Of a stretch of DNA of 64,000 bases, positions 1 through 7,126 are shown in pieces (the first letter of the stretch is position 1; each line of letters begins with the position of its first letter). This DNA comes from Gammaproteobacteria bacterium (GTDB taxonomy: Bacteria > Pseudomonadota > Gammaproteobacteria > Arenicellales > JAJDZL01), in the NCBI GenBank assembly GCA_022823625.1, contig JAJEHQ010000006.1, forward strand, positions 62,001 to 126,000, given 5' to 3'. Position numbers and translations under genes: made by a program. Below the pieces are notes generated by a model. That model did not search any database. It saw only the letters and a program-made list of their open reading frames with translations, and was not told the DNA's origin.

Positions 1-123
1 CATGTTTGGCTCAATGTTAATCGCACGTCTGTAGGTCTTGTCGATGTGCATGATGTCCGATGGACAGATGTCAACGCAGTGGCCACAGCCATCACAACGC
101 GTCATGTATACAAAAGTTGGCAT
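1..123 (-). CDS. aprB: APS reductase beta subunit AprB (5' part only)
   Basis: Iron-sulfur subunit of dissimilatory adenylylsulfate (APS) reductase. In sulfur oxidisers the AprAB complex runs towards APS, joining sulfite and AMP in the cytoplasm and passing two electrons to the membrane. Only the first 41 codons lie in the window; the ATG is at 123 and the gene runs off the left edge. The N-terminus shows the ferredoxin-type cluster motif C10-x2-C13-x2-C16-x3-C20-P, and the opening MPTFVYMT is typical of AprB. The gene aprM lies 85 bp upstream on the same strand, which is the aprM-aprB-aprA order of sulfur-oxidising bacteria, so aprA is expected just outside the window. Family assignment is firm; the oxidative direction is inferred from aprM. 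Confidence 0.93.
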   Translation of the reverse strand, partial: MPTFVYMTRCDGCGHCVDICPSDIMHIDKTYRRAINIEPNM

Positions 124-208
124 AGTAAATTGTTAACTCAAACTAGATTGTCGTAAATTATTGATTCGGTGCAACTTCACTAGTTGCAAAAATGAAAACC
201 AAGCACGT

Positions 209-1003
209 TCAGTAATGACGCGGTAACTCTCTTTTGATGCCAAGACCAAACTTGGCCGGAGCATCTGCTGGAGGTGGTAGATTAGCTCGCGAGCCATCGG
301 CATCGGCCATGCGATTTTGGTATGCGGCAGCTGGTTTAAAGAACATGTGTGCGAATTTGGACCATGGAACACCACCAAACAGGATAAGCGTGGCGACGAT
401 AAACAGAAGAAAAAACAACCAGGCTAGAAAACCAACTCCCATGTTCTGAAAGAATGACCAAATCAATGCGAAAGTCGTGCTCGCTAAGAGAGACACCACG
501 AACAGATCAGCCGGTATAAATCGAAATGGAGAATAACCTTCTGCTGCCACGTCCACCCGAATGAAAAACCAAAACCAATAACCCCCAACGCAGACCAGAA
601 ACGCGCCTAAATGCCATAGCAGTGGATATACGACAGGTGTGCTGGACGCAGGTTCGCTGAAGCAAAATATCATGATGCCGGTTGTAACTAAAAACACTAC
701 AAAACCATACATAGTCAGAAGGTGAGCGACGCGGCGACGGTTATTGCAGAATTCACCGGATGCAAGAACATCATGGGCTGCCGTTGCGCAAACGATTTTA
801 AACTTTTCGCCTCCTCCAACTTCGTGAATACTGTCAGATTTCGATTTCTTCATGTTTTCAAAGAAATACTTTGCACTTTTCTTGTGGATTACGTCAAAAA
901 TAGTTCCAACTATAACCAGGATGATCATAACGACAACAAATGTCTTCATGGCTGCAAGTGGAATCGTTACCGCAATGTCATTAAATGGATTGTTTAGCAA
1001 CAT
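209..1003 (-). CDS. aprM: APS reductase membrane anchor AprM
   Basis: Integral membrane protein of 264 residues that links AprAB to the quinone pool in many sulfur-oxidising bacteria; others use the QmoABC complex instead. About five hydrophobic segments are visible, near residues 19-36, 96-115, 128-148, 165-184 and 190-211. A basic loop lies after the first, and a soluble tail rich in Pro and Ala follows residue 225. The gene sits directly upstream of aprB on the same strand, and this context is the strongest support. The ATG at 1003 is preceded by a weak purine-rich stretch (GAAGAGAGA). A competing small reading frame overlaps the first 23 bases and is not accepted. No unusual breaks are seen. 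Confidence 0.88.
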   Translation of the reverse strand: MLLNNPFNDIAVTIPLAAMKTFVVVMIILVIVGTIFDVIHKKSAKYFFENMKKSKSDSIHEVGGGEKFKIVCATAAHDVLASGEFCNNRRRVAHLLTMYGFVVFLVTTGIMIFCFSEPASSTPVVYPLLWHLGAFLVCVGGYWFWFFIRVDVAAEGYSPFRFIPADLFVVSLLASTTFALIWSFFQNMGVGFLAWLFFLLFIVATLILFGGVPWSKFAHMFFKPAAAYQNRMADADGSRANLPPPADAPAKFGLGIKRELPRHY

Positions 1004-1532
1004 ACAAGTGATATCTCTCTTCTAGGTATGGGGCAGGCGGATTGAATCCGAACTGTCGAAACATTTTAATTGAAATTTGCATCGATGCAAATAGTAAAGG
1101 GTCGGTGAGGTACTTTCTATGGAACCTTGTTCCGATCACAGTGAAACTTTTCACCACACCCAGATCAACCATGGCCAGTTCATTCAAAATGTTTCAGAAA
1201 GATCTGTCAGCTTGGCAAATTCAGGCTACGTGGCGCGCCTAGGAGAAAGACGACTACCTCTTGGCACAAATCTACCTATTGCCAGTCTTTAATGATGAAA
1301 CAACAGCAGTAAAGGCCAACAACTTGATTGAAGTCAATTGAGAAGTGTATTTGACAAGCGCTTCTGAAACTTCGCAGTCAAGCGATACCGCCTTCGGGAA
1401 TTTATCGCATTCTTGGTTTCGTAGCCTTTATCTCGTAAGTGGTTGAAATTGGCGACGGCAATAGGGCAATAGAATGCTACCGCTGAATTCAATAAAACTG
1501 ATTCCACCACAAGAGTTCGTCAACACACTGAT
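1004..1532. other. Intergenic region upstream of the apr operon
   Basis: About 530 bp without a convincing gene. It should hold the promoter of the aprMBA operon, but I see no clear -35/-10 pair on the minus strand. A 68-codon frame at 981-1187 starts with TTG, lacks a ribosome binding site and overlaps aprM; it is treated as chance. No tRNA, long repeat or strong hairpin was recognised. Confidence 0.5.
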
Positions 1533-2438
1533 TTAGAATTCAACTGCTGAATCGTATGGTGGAATCTTTACTCGGCGCGCATCGAATTCACCTTTGGCAA
1601 CAACACTTTCGATATGAGTAGCAATTTCTTGCATTGGTGCAAACCACACATCTGCTCGATCTAGAACTCGTTCTAAAAACTGTGTAACAGTATCCCATCG
1701 CGATAGGCGCCCTGTAACAAACGGGTGGCATACAGGCACCCACAATCCACCATACTTATAAGCTGCCTCAAACTCCTGCTCGAAAATTTCCCAACCAGCA
1801 CGAGGTGAGCGAATCGGCATCATATAGTCAAGGTCCATTGACTGTACCCACTGTGGCCAATCATCAAGCCCCCAGTGCGATGGCAACTCAACCAATTTGC
1901 CTTTATCTGATTCGATAATGTACGGTACATCGTCTCCCATTAGTGACGCATCGTAGCGAAAACCGCGCTCAATCAGGAGATCAGCCGAATGATTTGAGAA
2001 ATTGTATAGCGGAGCTCTCCACCCCCGCGGCCTCTTGCCTGTCATTTCTACAAAAACGGTAATGGCACGATCCATCCACATTGCTTGTTCATCCTGGCTT
2101 TGAGGGACAGGGTTTTCGTGCATGTACCCATGATGCCCAATTTCATTTCCGCCTTCCAGAATTGTGTCAACCGCTTGCGGATATGTTTCCATACACCAAC
2201 CTGGTATAAAAAAAGTTTGTCGAATACCCAACATTCTGTAAGTTTCAACGATTCTCGGAACAGCAATATGCGGCCCATACTGTTGTGATGAAATTGCCGA
2301 TACGCGACGGAACCCGTCCTTTGGATGTTCAAGATGAATCAAACTGTCAGCATCCATATCAAATGTAATACAGCAAGCACATTTAGCGCCATTAGGCCAT
2401 GGCACGGGGTTCTGAATCATTGACTGATAAAAAGGCAT
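1533..2438 (-). CDS. Polysaccharide deacetylase family protein (NodB-like hydrolase)
   Basis: A 301-residue metal-dependent hydrolase of the NodB/polysaccharide deacetylase superfamily. It resembles the cytosolic branch that includes PuuE-type allantoinases and amide hydrolases more than cell-wall enzymes. Visible motifs are TFDMDAD (residues 25-31, catalytic and metal-binding Asp), the zinc motif H103-x3-H107 in EIGHHGYMHE, RGWRAP (138-143), and a late VCHPF with His at about 238. There is no signal peptide, so it acts in the cytoplasm. The ATG at 2438 has an AGGAGG at 2445-2450; a GTG one codon upstream is too close to that site. The start overlaps the stop of a decayed ABC permease, so it was probably once the last gene of a transport operon. 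Substrate unknown; an amide or imide of an imported nucleobase-like compound is a guess. Confidence 0.8.
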   Translation of the reverse strand: MPFYQSMIQNPVPWPNGAKCACCITFDMDADSLIHLEHPKDGFRRVSAISSQQYGPHIAVPRIVETYRMLGIRQTFFIPGWCMETYPQAVDTILEGGNEIGHHGYMHENPVPQSQDEQAMWMDRAITVFVEMTGKRPRGWRAPLYNFSNHSADLLIERGFRYDASLMGDDVPYIIESDKGKLVELPSHWGLDDWPQWVQSMDLDYMMPIRSPRAGWEIFEQEFEAAYKYGGLWVPVCHPFVTGRLSRWDTVTQFLERVLDRADVWFAPMQEIATHIESVVAKGEFDARRVKIPPYDSAVEF

Positions 2439-2939
2439 CACTTACCTCCTCTTTCAAATCGGATTACAATCGCCACTGCTGGACGGACTTTTCCTGCAAA
2501 CCAAACCAAAGCTAGGAAAAAACCACAAATGAGACCATTGAAAACAACTGGTTAGGTATATCTGGGCGATTAAATTGCAATCTCAATTACACTGAATCTG
2601 AAAAACAAAATATTGGCATGCAAGTAAGGCACCAACCGGATTCCATCGGCAAAGTTTCAATGTTGCAAGCGCAATAAAACCTTTACCGGCACTCAAGTGT
2701 TCTGTAAATTCAAACACTTGAGAAATAATCAAAAAGCAGCCTCCCAAGCCCGCGACTGCACAATTGGGCAACGCTGCAATGATTTGAACTTTACGAACAC
2801 TCCACACTACACTATCGGCTGCAGCCGGATAATCGCCAATCGCCTTTAATCCCGAGACCCAAGGCATCTTAAATATAAACAACCAAGTCAGTGGTACCAA
2901 CACATACATTAAATTATTCAGTGAGTCCTGCTCCTTTCA
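2438..2939 (-). pseudogene. Remnant of a BMP/nucleoside-type ABC transporter permease
   Basis: Decayed 3' half of an inner-membrane permease of the COG1079/COG4603 type (YufQ-like, nucleoside or simple-sugar importers). The frame at 2583-2939 contains recognisable family blocks in order: VPLTWLFIF, GLKAIGDYPAAADS, AGLGGCFLIISQ, FTEHLSAGKGFIALA and RWNPVGALLA. It then hits a stop at 2583. The expected C-terminus continues in another frame near 2440-2545 (ALVWFAGKVRPAVA, then RFERGGK and a stop). The 5' half of the gene is missing. The terminal TGA overlaps the ATG of the deacetylase gene, a fossil of translational coupling. No other transporter subunits are visible. The frame breaks could in principle be sequencing errors, but the missing N-terminal half argues for true decay. 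Confidence 0.78.
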
Positions 2940-3126
2940 AAGGTTATCTAGGATAGCAATCACCTTACGCGACATGTTAAATTTACTATCGAAATGAAAT
3001 GCGAAACTCTCAAGACAGTAAAGATAAGTGTACCGATCGGCACACAACAGAATTCGATATTGGCTACTATGAAATTCAGCAGAACTGAATATGCAGCAAG
3101 ATTAGAAGCTTGTGGATCCTGTCAAT

Positions 3127-3540
3127 CTAGACGACAAAATTTTCCAGAGGCTGAATGTCACTTACATCAGTGTTCGCATTCGCAACGTCGTAGTTGATCT
3201 GCATATTGAGCCAAAATTGAGGTGTTGATCCAAAAAAACGGGAAAGACGCATAGCGGTATCAACAGTCACCGGGGATGTTTCTTCAATAAGTCGTTCGAT
3301 GTGGGTAGGCGGCACACCGATGTGTATCGCAAGTTCACGTGCGCTCATCTCGAGTGGTTCAAGAAATTCCAACAGTAAGATTTCACCTGGGTGACAAGGT
3401 TGCTTTAGCATTGTCATATTCGTAATCCGAGTGGTAATCTTCCGCTTTGCCACATCGAATATTTCTACAGGAAAGCCTTTTTTCGGGTGGCCATCTAATA
3501 CCGATAAAATAAACTTGCCCTTTGTAGACTTTATCATCAA
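3127..3540 (-). CDS. higA: HigA-family antitoxin, apparently fused to a HigB N-terminal fragment
   Basis: Residues 44-137 are a clear HigA antitoxin: HPGEILLLEFLEPL (50-63), a Cro/CI-type helix-turn-helix around 66-87, then the family signature AMRLSRFFGSTPQFWLNMQINYD in segments between 96 and 118. HigA binds and neutralises the HigB ribosome-dependent mRNA interferase and represses its own promoter. The frame continues upstream for 43 codons without a stop. That part (MIKSTKGK through VAKRKI) resembles the first 35 residues of HigB toxins (MIKSF..., then VARRKL). The simplest reading is that a central deletion removed most of higB and joined its start to higA, leaving a toxin-less antitoxin. 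If translation instead starts at the internal ATG at 3411, the product is an ordinary 94-residue HigA. No intact higB is present nearby. Confidence 0.72.
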   Translation of the reverse strand: MMIKSTKGKFILSVLDGHPKKGFPVEIFDVAKRKITTRITNMTMLKQPCHPGEILLLEFLEPLEMSARELAIHIGVPPTHIERLIEETSPVTVDTAMRLSRFFGSTPQFWLNMQINYDVANANTDVSDIQPLENFVV

Positions 3541-3659
3541 ATAGATTGTATCTTTTTGTGATTTGTTATCGGCTCAGTTTGTTACAGTTTGCGGAACGTT
3601 GCCTTCGATTGTGTCATTTCATCGCTATCCATTGAATTCGATTCAGGGGTGGGTAGGAC

Positions 3660-3685
3660 TTGTCCAGATTAGTTGATTTGGACAA
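3660..3685 (-). terminator. Hairpin downstream of ssrA (weak terminator candidate)
   Basis: Seven-base perfect inverted repeat, TTGTCCA and TGGACAA, around a 12-base loop, 19 bases past the 3' end of the tmRNA gene on the minus strand. No U-run follows, so it may be a processing or 3'-end structure rather than an intrinsic terminator. Confidence 0.3.
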
Positions 3686-3704
3686 TAGTGCCGATTCTTA
3701 CCTA

Positions 3705-4070
3705 TGGTGGAGGTGGCGGGAATTGAACCCGCGTCCGTGAGCCCTCTGCGCGCTGGCGACTACATGCTTAGTCTACCCATTAGTACGGTCATACCCTGTC
3801 CGAGTAAACAGTCCTGAGTACGACGGTCTCGAATGCCGAAGCATCAAATTCACTGACAGGAGTACGAGACAATCCCTATCAACTAGTCTGAAATTATTTG
3901 ACCCCGTTTCTTACCATTCAGACATGGAAATCACGAGGCTCAGCGGTCAAGCCGCCAAGGCGTAGTTGTCGTCGTTGGCAACTAATTTTTTGCAGACAGT
4001 TTAACGAGGCACCTGCACCTCGACATGCTCCAACGGTTTTGTGACCCGCGTCGAAACCAAGATCACCCCC
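3705..4070 (-). ncRNA. ssrA: tmRNA (transfer-messenger RNA)
   Basis: Rescues stalled ribosomes together with SmpB by adding a degradation tag. The tRNA-like ends match: 5' GGGGGUG (from 4070) pairs with CACCUCC next to the encoded ACCA end at 3705, with the G-U wobble at the third pair that is also seen in Escherichia coli. The T-arm reads GGGTTCAATTCCCGCC. The internal frame, after AAAAATTAGTT, encodes the tag ANDDNYALAA followed by TGA, one residue different from the common ANDENYALAA. It is a one-piece tmRNA of 366 nt with encoded CCA. smpB lies 123 bp upstream on the same strand. ssrA 3' ends are frequent island integration sites, and the region beyond it here is full of broken genes. Confidence 0.95.
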
Positions 4071-4088
4071 AATTTTTAGCCAACTGTT

Positions 4089-4117
4089 ACTATAGTGCCA
4101 TTGCCTCCCGATTTAAA
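4089..4117 (-). promoter_or_regulatory. Candidate sigma-70 promoter of ssrA
   Basis: On the minus strand, TTTAAA (4117-4112) and TATAGT (4094-4089) are separated by 17 bases. The -10 box ends 18 bases before the mature tmRNA 5' end, which fits a short leader removed by RNase P. Consensus match is 4/6 and 5/6. Confidence 0.45.
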
Positions 4118-4193
4118 CCAATTGTTGCTCAATTGCAACACACTCGCCTCGATCTTGCAATTGCCTGTTGCGATATTGCGACTAATTCGTCGT

Positions 4194-4670
4194 TTATTTT
4201 AGTCGGGATAAATCTCTGTCTCGATCTCGCTCAATATCCCTAGCCTTGATCGCAGCACGCTTATCGTACTGCTTCTTTCCTTTGGCCAGTGCGAATTCCA
4301 ATTTGACTCTGCTATCACTCCAATAAAGACGAGTCGGAATCAGAGAATACCCTTTCCTTTCAACTGAACCGATTAGTCGGTTAATTTCTACCCTATGTAG
4401 AAGCAGCTTACGACTTCGCGTGGGATTCACTACTTCGTGAGTAGACGTTGTAGCATCCGGCGAGATATGAGCGCCGATCAAAAACAACTCACCGCCATTC
4501 GGAGAAATATAACTTTCTTTGAGATTCGCTCGATTCGCCCGCATACTCTTAACTTCCCAGCCATGAAGAACAATGCCTGCTTCATAGCGCTCTTCGAGAT
4601 GATAATCATGGGAAGCCTTTCTATTCGTCGCAATATTGTGATCTGAATTTTGCTTCTTTTTTTTATTCAC
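4194..4670 (-). CDS. smpB: SsrA-binding protein SmpB
   Basis: Small basic RNA-binding protein (158 residues) that binds the tRNA-like domain of tmRNA and brings it to stalled ribosomes. Family landmarks are IATNRKASHDYH near residue 13, ERYEAGIVLHGWEVKSMR near 27-44, a LKESYI block, and the basic tail from KGKKQYDKRAAIKARD to the end, which enters the mRNA channel. Length is normal. The start is GTG at 4670. It lies 11 bp downstream of the homocysteine methyltransferase gene on the same strand and 123 bp upstream of ssrA, so protein and RNA partner are adjacent. Confidence 0.96.
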   Translation of the reverse strand: MNKKKKQNSDHNIATNRKASHDYHLEERYEAGIVLHGWEVKSMRANRANLKESYISPNGGELFLIGAHISPDATTSTHEVVNPTRSRKLLLHRVEINRLIGSVERKGYSLIPTRLYWSDSRVKLEFALAKGKKQYDKRAAIKARDIERDRDRDLSRLK

Positions 4671-4681
4671 TCGCCTAACCT

Positions 4682-5686
4682 TTACCTTGAGCGACGTCTC
4701 GAACTTCGTTTACGGGTGGTTTTCACAGGGGTTGTGTCAAACACTTCACCGAGCTTTTCCTCGATGTCTGCCATCGTTGGCTTTCGCATTGGCTTGTATT
4801 GATCAAGACTTGTTCGCATTTTTCGGACATGATCATATTTTGTACCGCAACAGCCACCTATAATCGTTGCACCGGTACTTCTTGCAATTTGGGCATAAAG
4901 GTACATCTGCTCTGGTGTTGCGGTATAACGAATCTGTGTACCCTCCCAGACAGGGATACCACAATTGGCCTTTGCGATATAGTGAAACATATTCGGATAT
5001 GCGTTTGACATCTCAAGTGTTGCAGCAACAGTCTGAGCGGGACCAACCCCACAATTCGAACCGATTGCAAAGGGCTGCACGTCCATCTCAAGACAAATTT
5101 CTACAAATTCAGCTGGGCTGATTCCCATCATGGTTCGACCATTCGTGTCGAAGCTACCACAAGCTGCAAATGGTAATTTGGTCGCCGCTGCACCTGTTGT
5201 CGCAGCAATCAGTTCTTCTCGCGATGAAATAGTTTCAATCCATAAAAGATCGCATCCTCCGCGCTCCAATGCCAGTGCCTGCTCGGTAAAGGCTTGAACC
5301 GCAACATCCTGTTCTACGGTTCCGACTGGCTCAATCAATTCTCCTAAAGGCCCCATCGATCCTGCCACAAATACATCTCTGTCAGCTTGGTCCGCAGCAT
5401 TGCGTGCAATTTCCGCTGCTTTCTCATTCAATTCAGAAACCCGATCCTCACTGCCGTGCAGTTTCAATCGCATGGCATTGCAGCCAAAGGTGTTTGTCAG
5501 AATTACATCAGACCCAGCTTCAACAAATCCACTATTCAATTCCAACACTCGATCTGGATAATCGGCATTCCAAAGTTCCGGGGCATCTCCCGAAACCAGA
5601 CCCATGTCAAACAGATTGGTGCCTGTTGCACCATCCATCAACAGGCTATTCATCTCACCGAGTGCGGTCAAGAATGATTTACTCAC
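4682..5686 (-). CDS. Homocysteine S-methyltransferase family (betaine-homocysteine methyltransferase-like)
   Basis: Zinc-dependent methyltransferase of 334 residues that makes methionine by moving a methyl group to homocysteine. The (betaalpha)8 fold opens with DGATGT (18-23). Zinc ligands are C212 in GSNCGVG and C279-C280 in IIGGCCGT. The protein is a stand-alone homocysteine-binding module, without the folate and cobalamin domains of MetH. A Ser/Arg-rich basic tail (RKRSSRRRSR) is unusual. The GTG start at 5686 is preceded by GGAGGG. The methyl donor (glycine betaine, S-methylmethionine or dimethylsulfoniopropionate) cannot be told from sequence; betaine is most likely from overall similarity. 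It is probably co-transcribed with smpB. Confidence 0.82.
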   Translation of the reverse strand: MSKSFLTALGEMNSLLMDGATGTNLFDMGLVSGDAPELWNADYPDRVLELNSGFVEAGSDVILTNTFGCNAMRLKLHGSEDRVSELNEKAAEIARNAADQADRDVFVAGSMGPLGELIEPVGTVEQDVAVQAFTEQALALERGGCDLLWIETISSREELIAATTGAAATKLPFAACGSFDTNGRTMMGISPAEFVEICLEMDVQPFAIGSNCGVGPAQTVAATLEMSNAYPNMFHYIAKANCGIPVWEGTQIRYTATPEQMYLYAQIARSTGATIIGGCCGTKYDHVRKMRTSLDQYKPMRKPTMADIEEKLGEVFDTTPVKTTRKRSSRRRSR

Positions 5687-5893
5687 TGTTCATAACCCTC
5701 CGACGTTTACCTATGTCATTGATATTACGTCAAGTAAATTAGTATTTTTTTTCGAATAAATTGAATTATTCAACGCCAGTATTTACTGTTTCATCAATTT
5801 TCCGATAAACAAAGCAATGGCTATAATTCACTTAACTGGCGAAAAGTTCGATATATACAGACGGACTGTTGCCATTGATTGACGAACAAATTC

Positions 5894-6298
5894 ATGAACT
5901 TTCGACTGTTGAATTCAGCGCTTTTGACGCTATTGTGTCTGCTTCCTCTGCAAGCGTTCAGCGCCACGCAATTGATGATGTTTAACTCCGATTATTGTAC
6001 TTGGTGTCATAAATGGGAGGAAGATATAGGCGGGATCTACCACTTGACACCCGAATCCTGCCAAGCTCCGCTGGAGCGGTATGATTTTGACAGCGGCGAG
6101 TATCCTGAATCCCTCACCATGGCGGAACCAGTCATTTATACCCCGACATTCGTGCTGTTTCACAATCAACAGGAAGTTGGACGCATTACTGGATACCCAG
6201 GGCCTGATTTTTTTTGGATTGAACTTGATGACCTCATTCAGTCCAACCTTTCGGAACCGATTCGACTGTCAAACTCTCAGAACTGCAGTCAGTCCTGA
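5894..6298 (+). CDS. SoxS-like periplasmic thioredoxin-fold protein
   Basis: A 134-residue secreted thioredoxin-fold protein. The first 24 residues form a signal peptide (MNFRLLNSALLTLLCLL, cleavage near AFSA). The active site is C35-T-W-C38 in SDYCTWCHKW, followed by EEDIGGIYHLTPESCQAPLER. The cis-Pro region is YTPTFVLF and the end reads VGRITGYPGPDFFW. These blocks match the SoxS family, which keeps SoxYZ reduced and active during thiosulfate oxidation. The ATG at 5894 is preferred over a TTG at 5879 because it leads directly into the signal peptide. No other sox gene is in the window, so its partner must be elsewhere or different. It is transcribed towards ratA with an 8 bp gap and divergently from the methyltransferase gene. 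Confidence 0.8.
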   Translation: MNFRLLNSALLTLLCLLPLQAFSATQLMMFNSDYCTWCHKWEEDIGGIYHLTPESCQAPLERYDFDSGEYPESLTMAEPVIYTPTFVLFHNQQEVGRITGYPGPDFFWIELDDLIQSNLSEPIRLSNSQNCSQS

Positions 6299-6306
6299 TT
6301 TGAGAT

Positions 6307-6783
6307 ATGCACCCTTTTTCTTCGTCAGGAACGACTTACAGTCATACGTCAATCGTCGACTTATCTTGCGAAGATATGTTTCATATCGTAAATGATGTCG
6401 AGTCCTATCCTGAATTTATCAGTTTCTGCAACGCCGGTAGACTGGATCAGATGCATGCAGACGGATATACAGCAAGTATCGAATTTCATATAGGTAAGTT
6501 TAGTAAACACATCACAACTCGCAATTTCGTTTTACCGTATTCATCCGTTTCAATGAAACTGGTTTCAGGCCCATTCAAGCGAATGAACGGCACATGGACC
6601 TTTTCAGAGCTTGGGAAGAATAAGTGCCAAGTCAACCTGGAAGTAGAGTACGAATTTTCAAATCGAGCAACCGCGCTTGCATTAGGCCCATTTACTAAAA
6701 CCCTGCCAAAAGTAATGCTTGAAAGTTTTAAAAGTGAAGCCAGACGCAGATACAAGAATCAGCAATTGGCAAATCGGAATTGA
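6307..6783 (+). CDS. ratA: RatA/Coq10-family SRPBCC protein
   Basis: START-like lipid-binding protein (158 residues) of the RatA/COQ10 family. Homologues bind ubiquinone and help respiration; the E. coli member was also described as blocking 70S ribosome formation. The usual early block is DMFHIVNDVESYPEFISFC (residues 23-41), followed by GTWTFSELGKNKCQVNLEVEYEF near 95-117 and an amphipathic C-terminal helix. It overlaps nothing and is followed 10 bp later by rnfH, the classic ratA-rnfH pair near smpB. It could start at a later codon, since the first 10 residues are not conserved. Confidence 0.9.
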   Translation: MHPFSSSGTTYSHTSIVDLSCEDMFHIVNDVESYPEFISFCNAGRLDQMHADGYTASIEFHIGKFSKHITTRNFVLPYSSVSMKLVSGPFKRMNGTWTFSELGKNKCQVNLEVEYEFSNRATALALGPFTKTLPKVMLESFKSEARRRYKNQQLANRN

Positions 6784-6793
6784 AAATTCAAAG

Positions 6794-7108
6794 ATGAAAA
6801 GATCAACTCATCTTGAAACTGACGGCACACACATTTCGGTCGAAGTCGTTTTTGCAGGAGAATCCAGGCAGAAAATTATTCACCTTAGGCTACCGGGACA
6901 AATAACCGCACGACAAGCAGTTAATCAGGCTAATCTCTGCAACGACTTCCCGGAGTTTGACTTTGCTTCAGCCCCGCTTGGAATCTTCGGAAGAAAAGTT
7001 CCAGACAACTACCTGCTTGCTGATCAGGACCGGGTTGAAATTTACCGTCCCCTACAACAGACACCTCAGGAAACCCGGCGTCAACGCGTGAAACAAGCAA
7101 GGAAATGA
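6794..7108 (+). CDS. rnfH: RnfH family ubiquitin-like-fold protein
   Basis: Small protein of 104 residues with the beta-grasp RnfH/UPF0125 fold. Seen are the VEVVFAGESRQKIIHLRLPG strand-turn, the helix AROUND ARQAVNQAN, FDFASAPLGIFGRKVPDN in the middle, the closing DRVEIYRPL, and a basic tail (RRQRVKQARK). The role is unsettled; it is named after an rnf operon in Rhodobacter and is almost always next to ratA in Gammaproteobacteria. The ATG at 6794 is preferred; an upstream in-frame ATG at 6719 would overlap ratA and add an unconserved 25-residue leader. Confidence 0.9.
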   Translation: MKRSTHLETDGTHISVEVVFAGESRQKIIHLRLPGQITARQAVNQANLCNDFPEFDFASAPLGIFGRKVPDNYLLADQDRVEIYRPLQQTPQETRRQRVKQARK

Positions 7109-7126
7109 GCTGACCAAGAATAGAGA

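Noticed and set aside
981-1187. 68-codon minus-strand frame overlapping the aprM start
   Set aside because: TTG start, no ribosome binding site, stop immediately upstream, overlaps aprM, and no recognisable family; kept only as a possible leader peptide.
1-3704. attachment-site repeat of the ssrA 3' end
   Set aside because: Searched by eye for GGTGGCGGGAATTGAACC-like copies in this stretch; none found.
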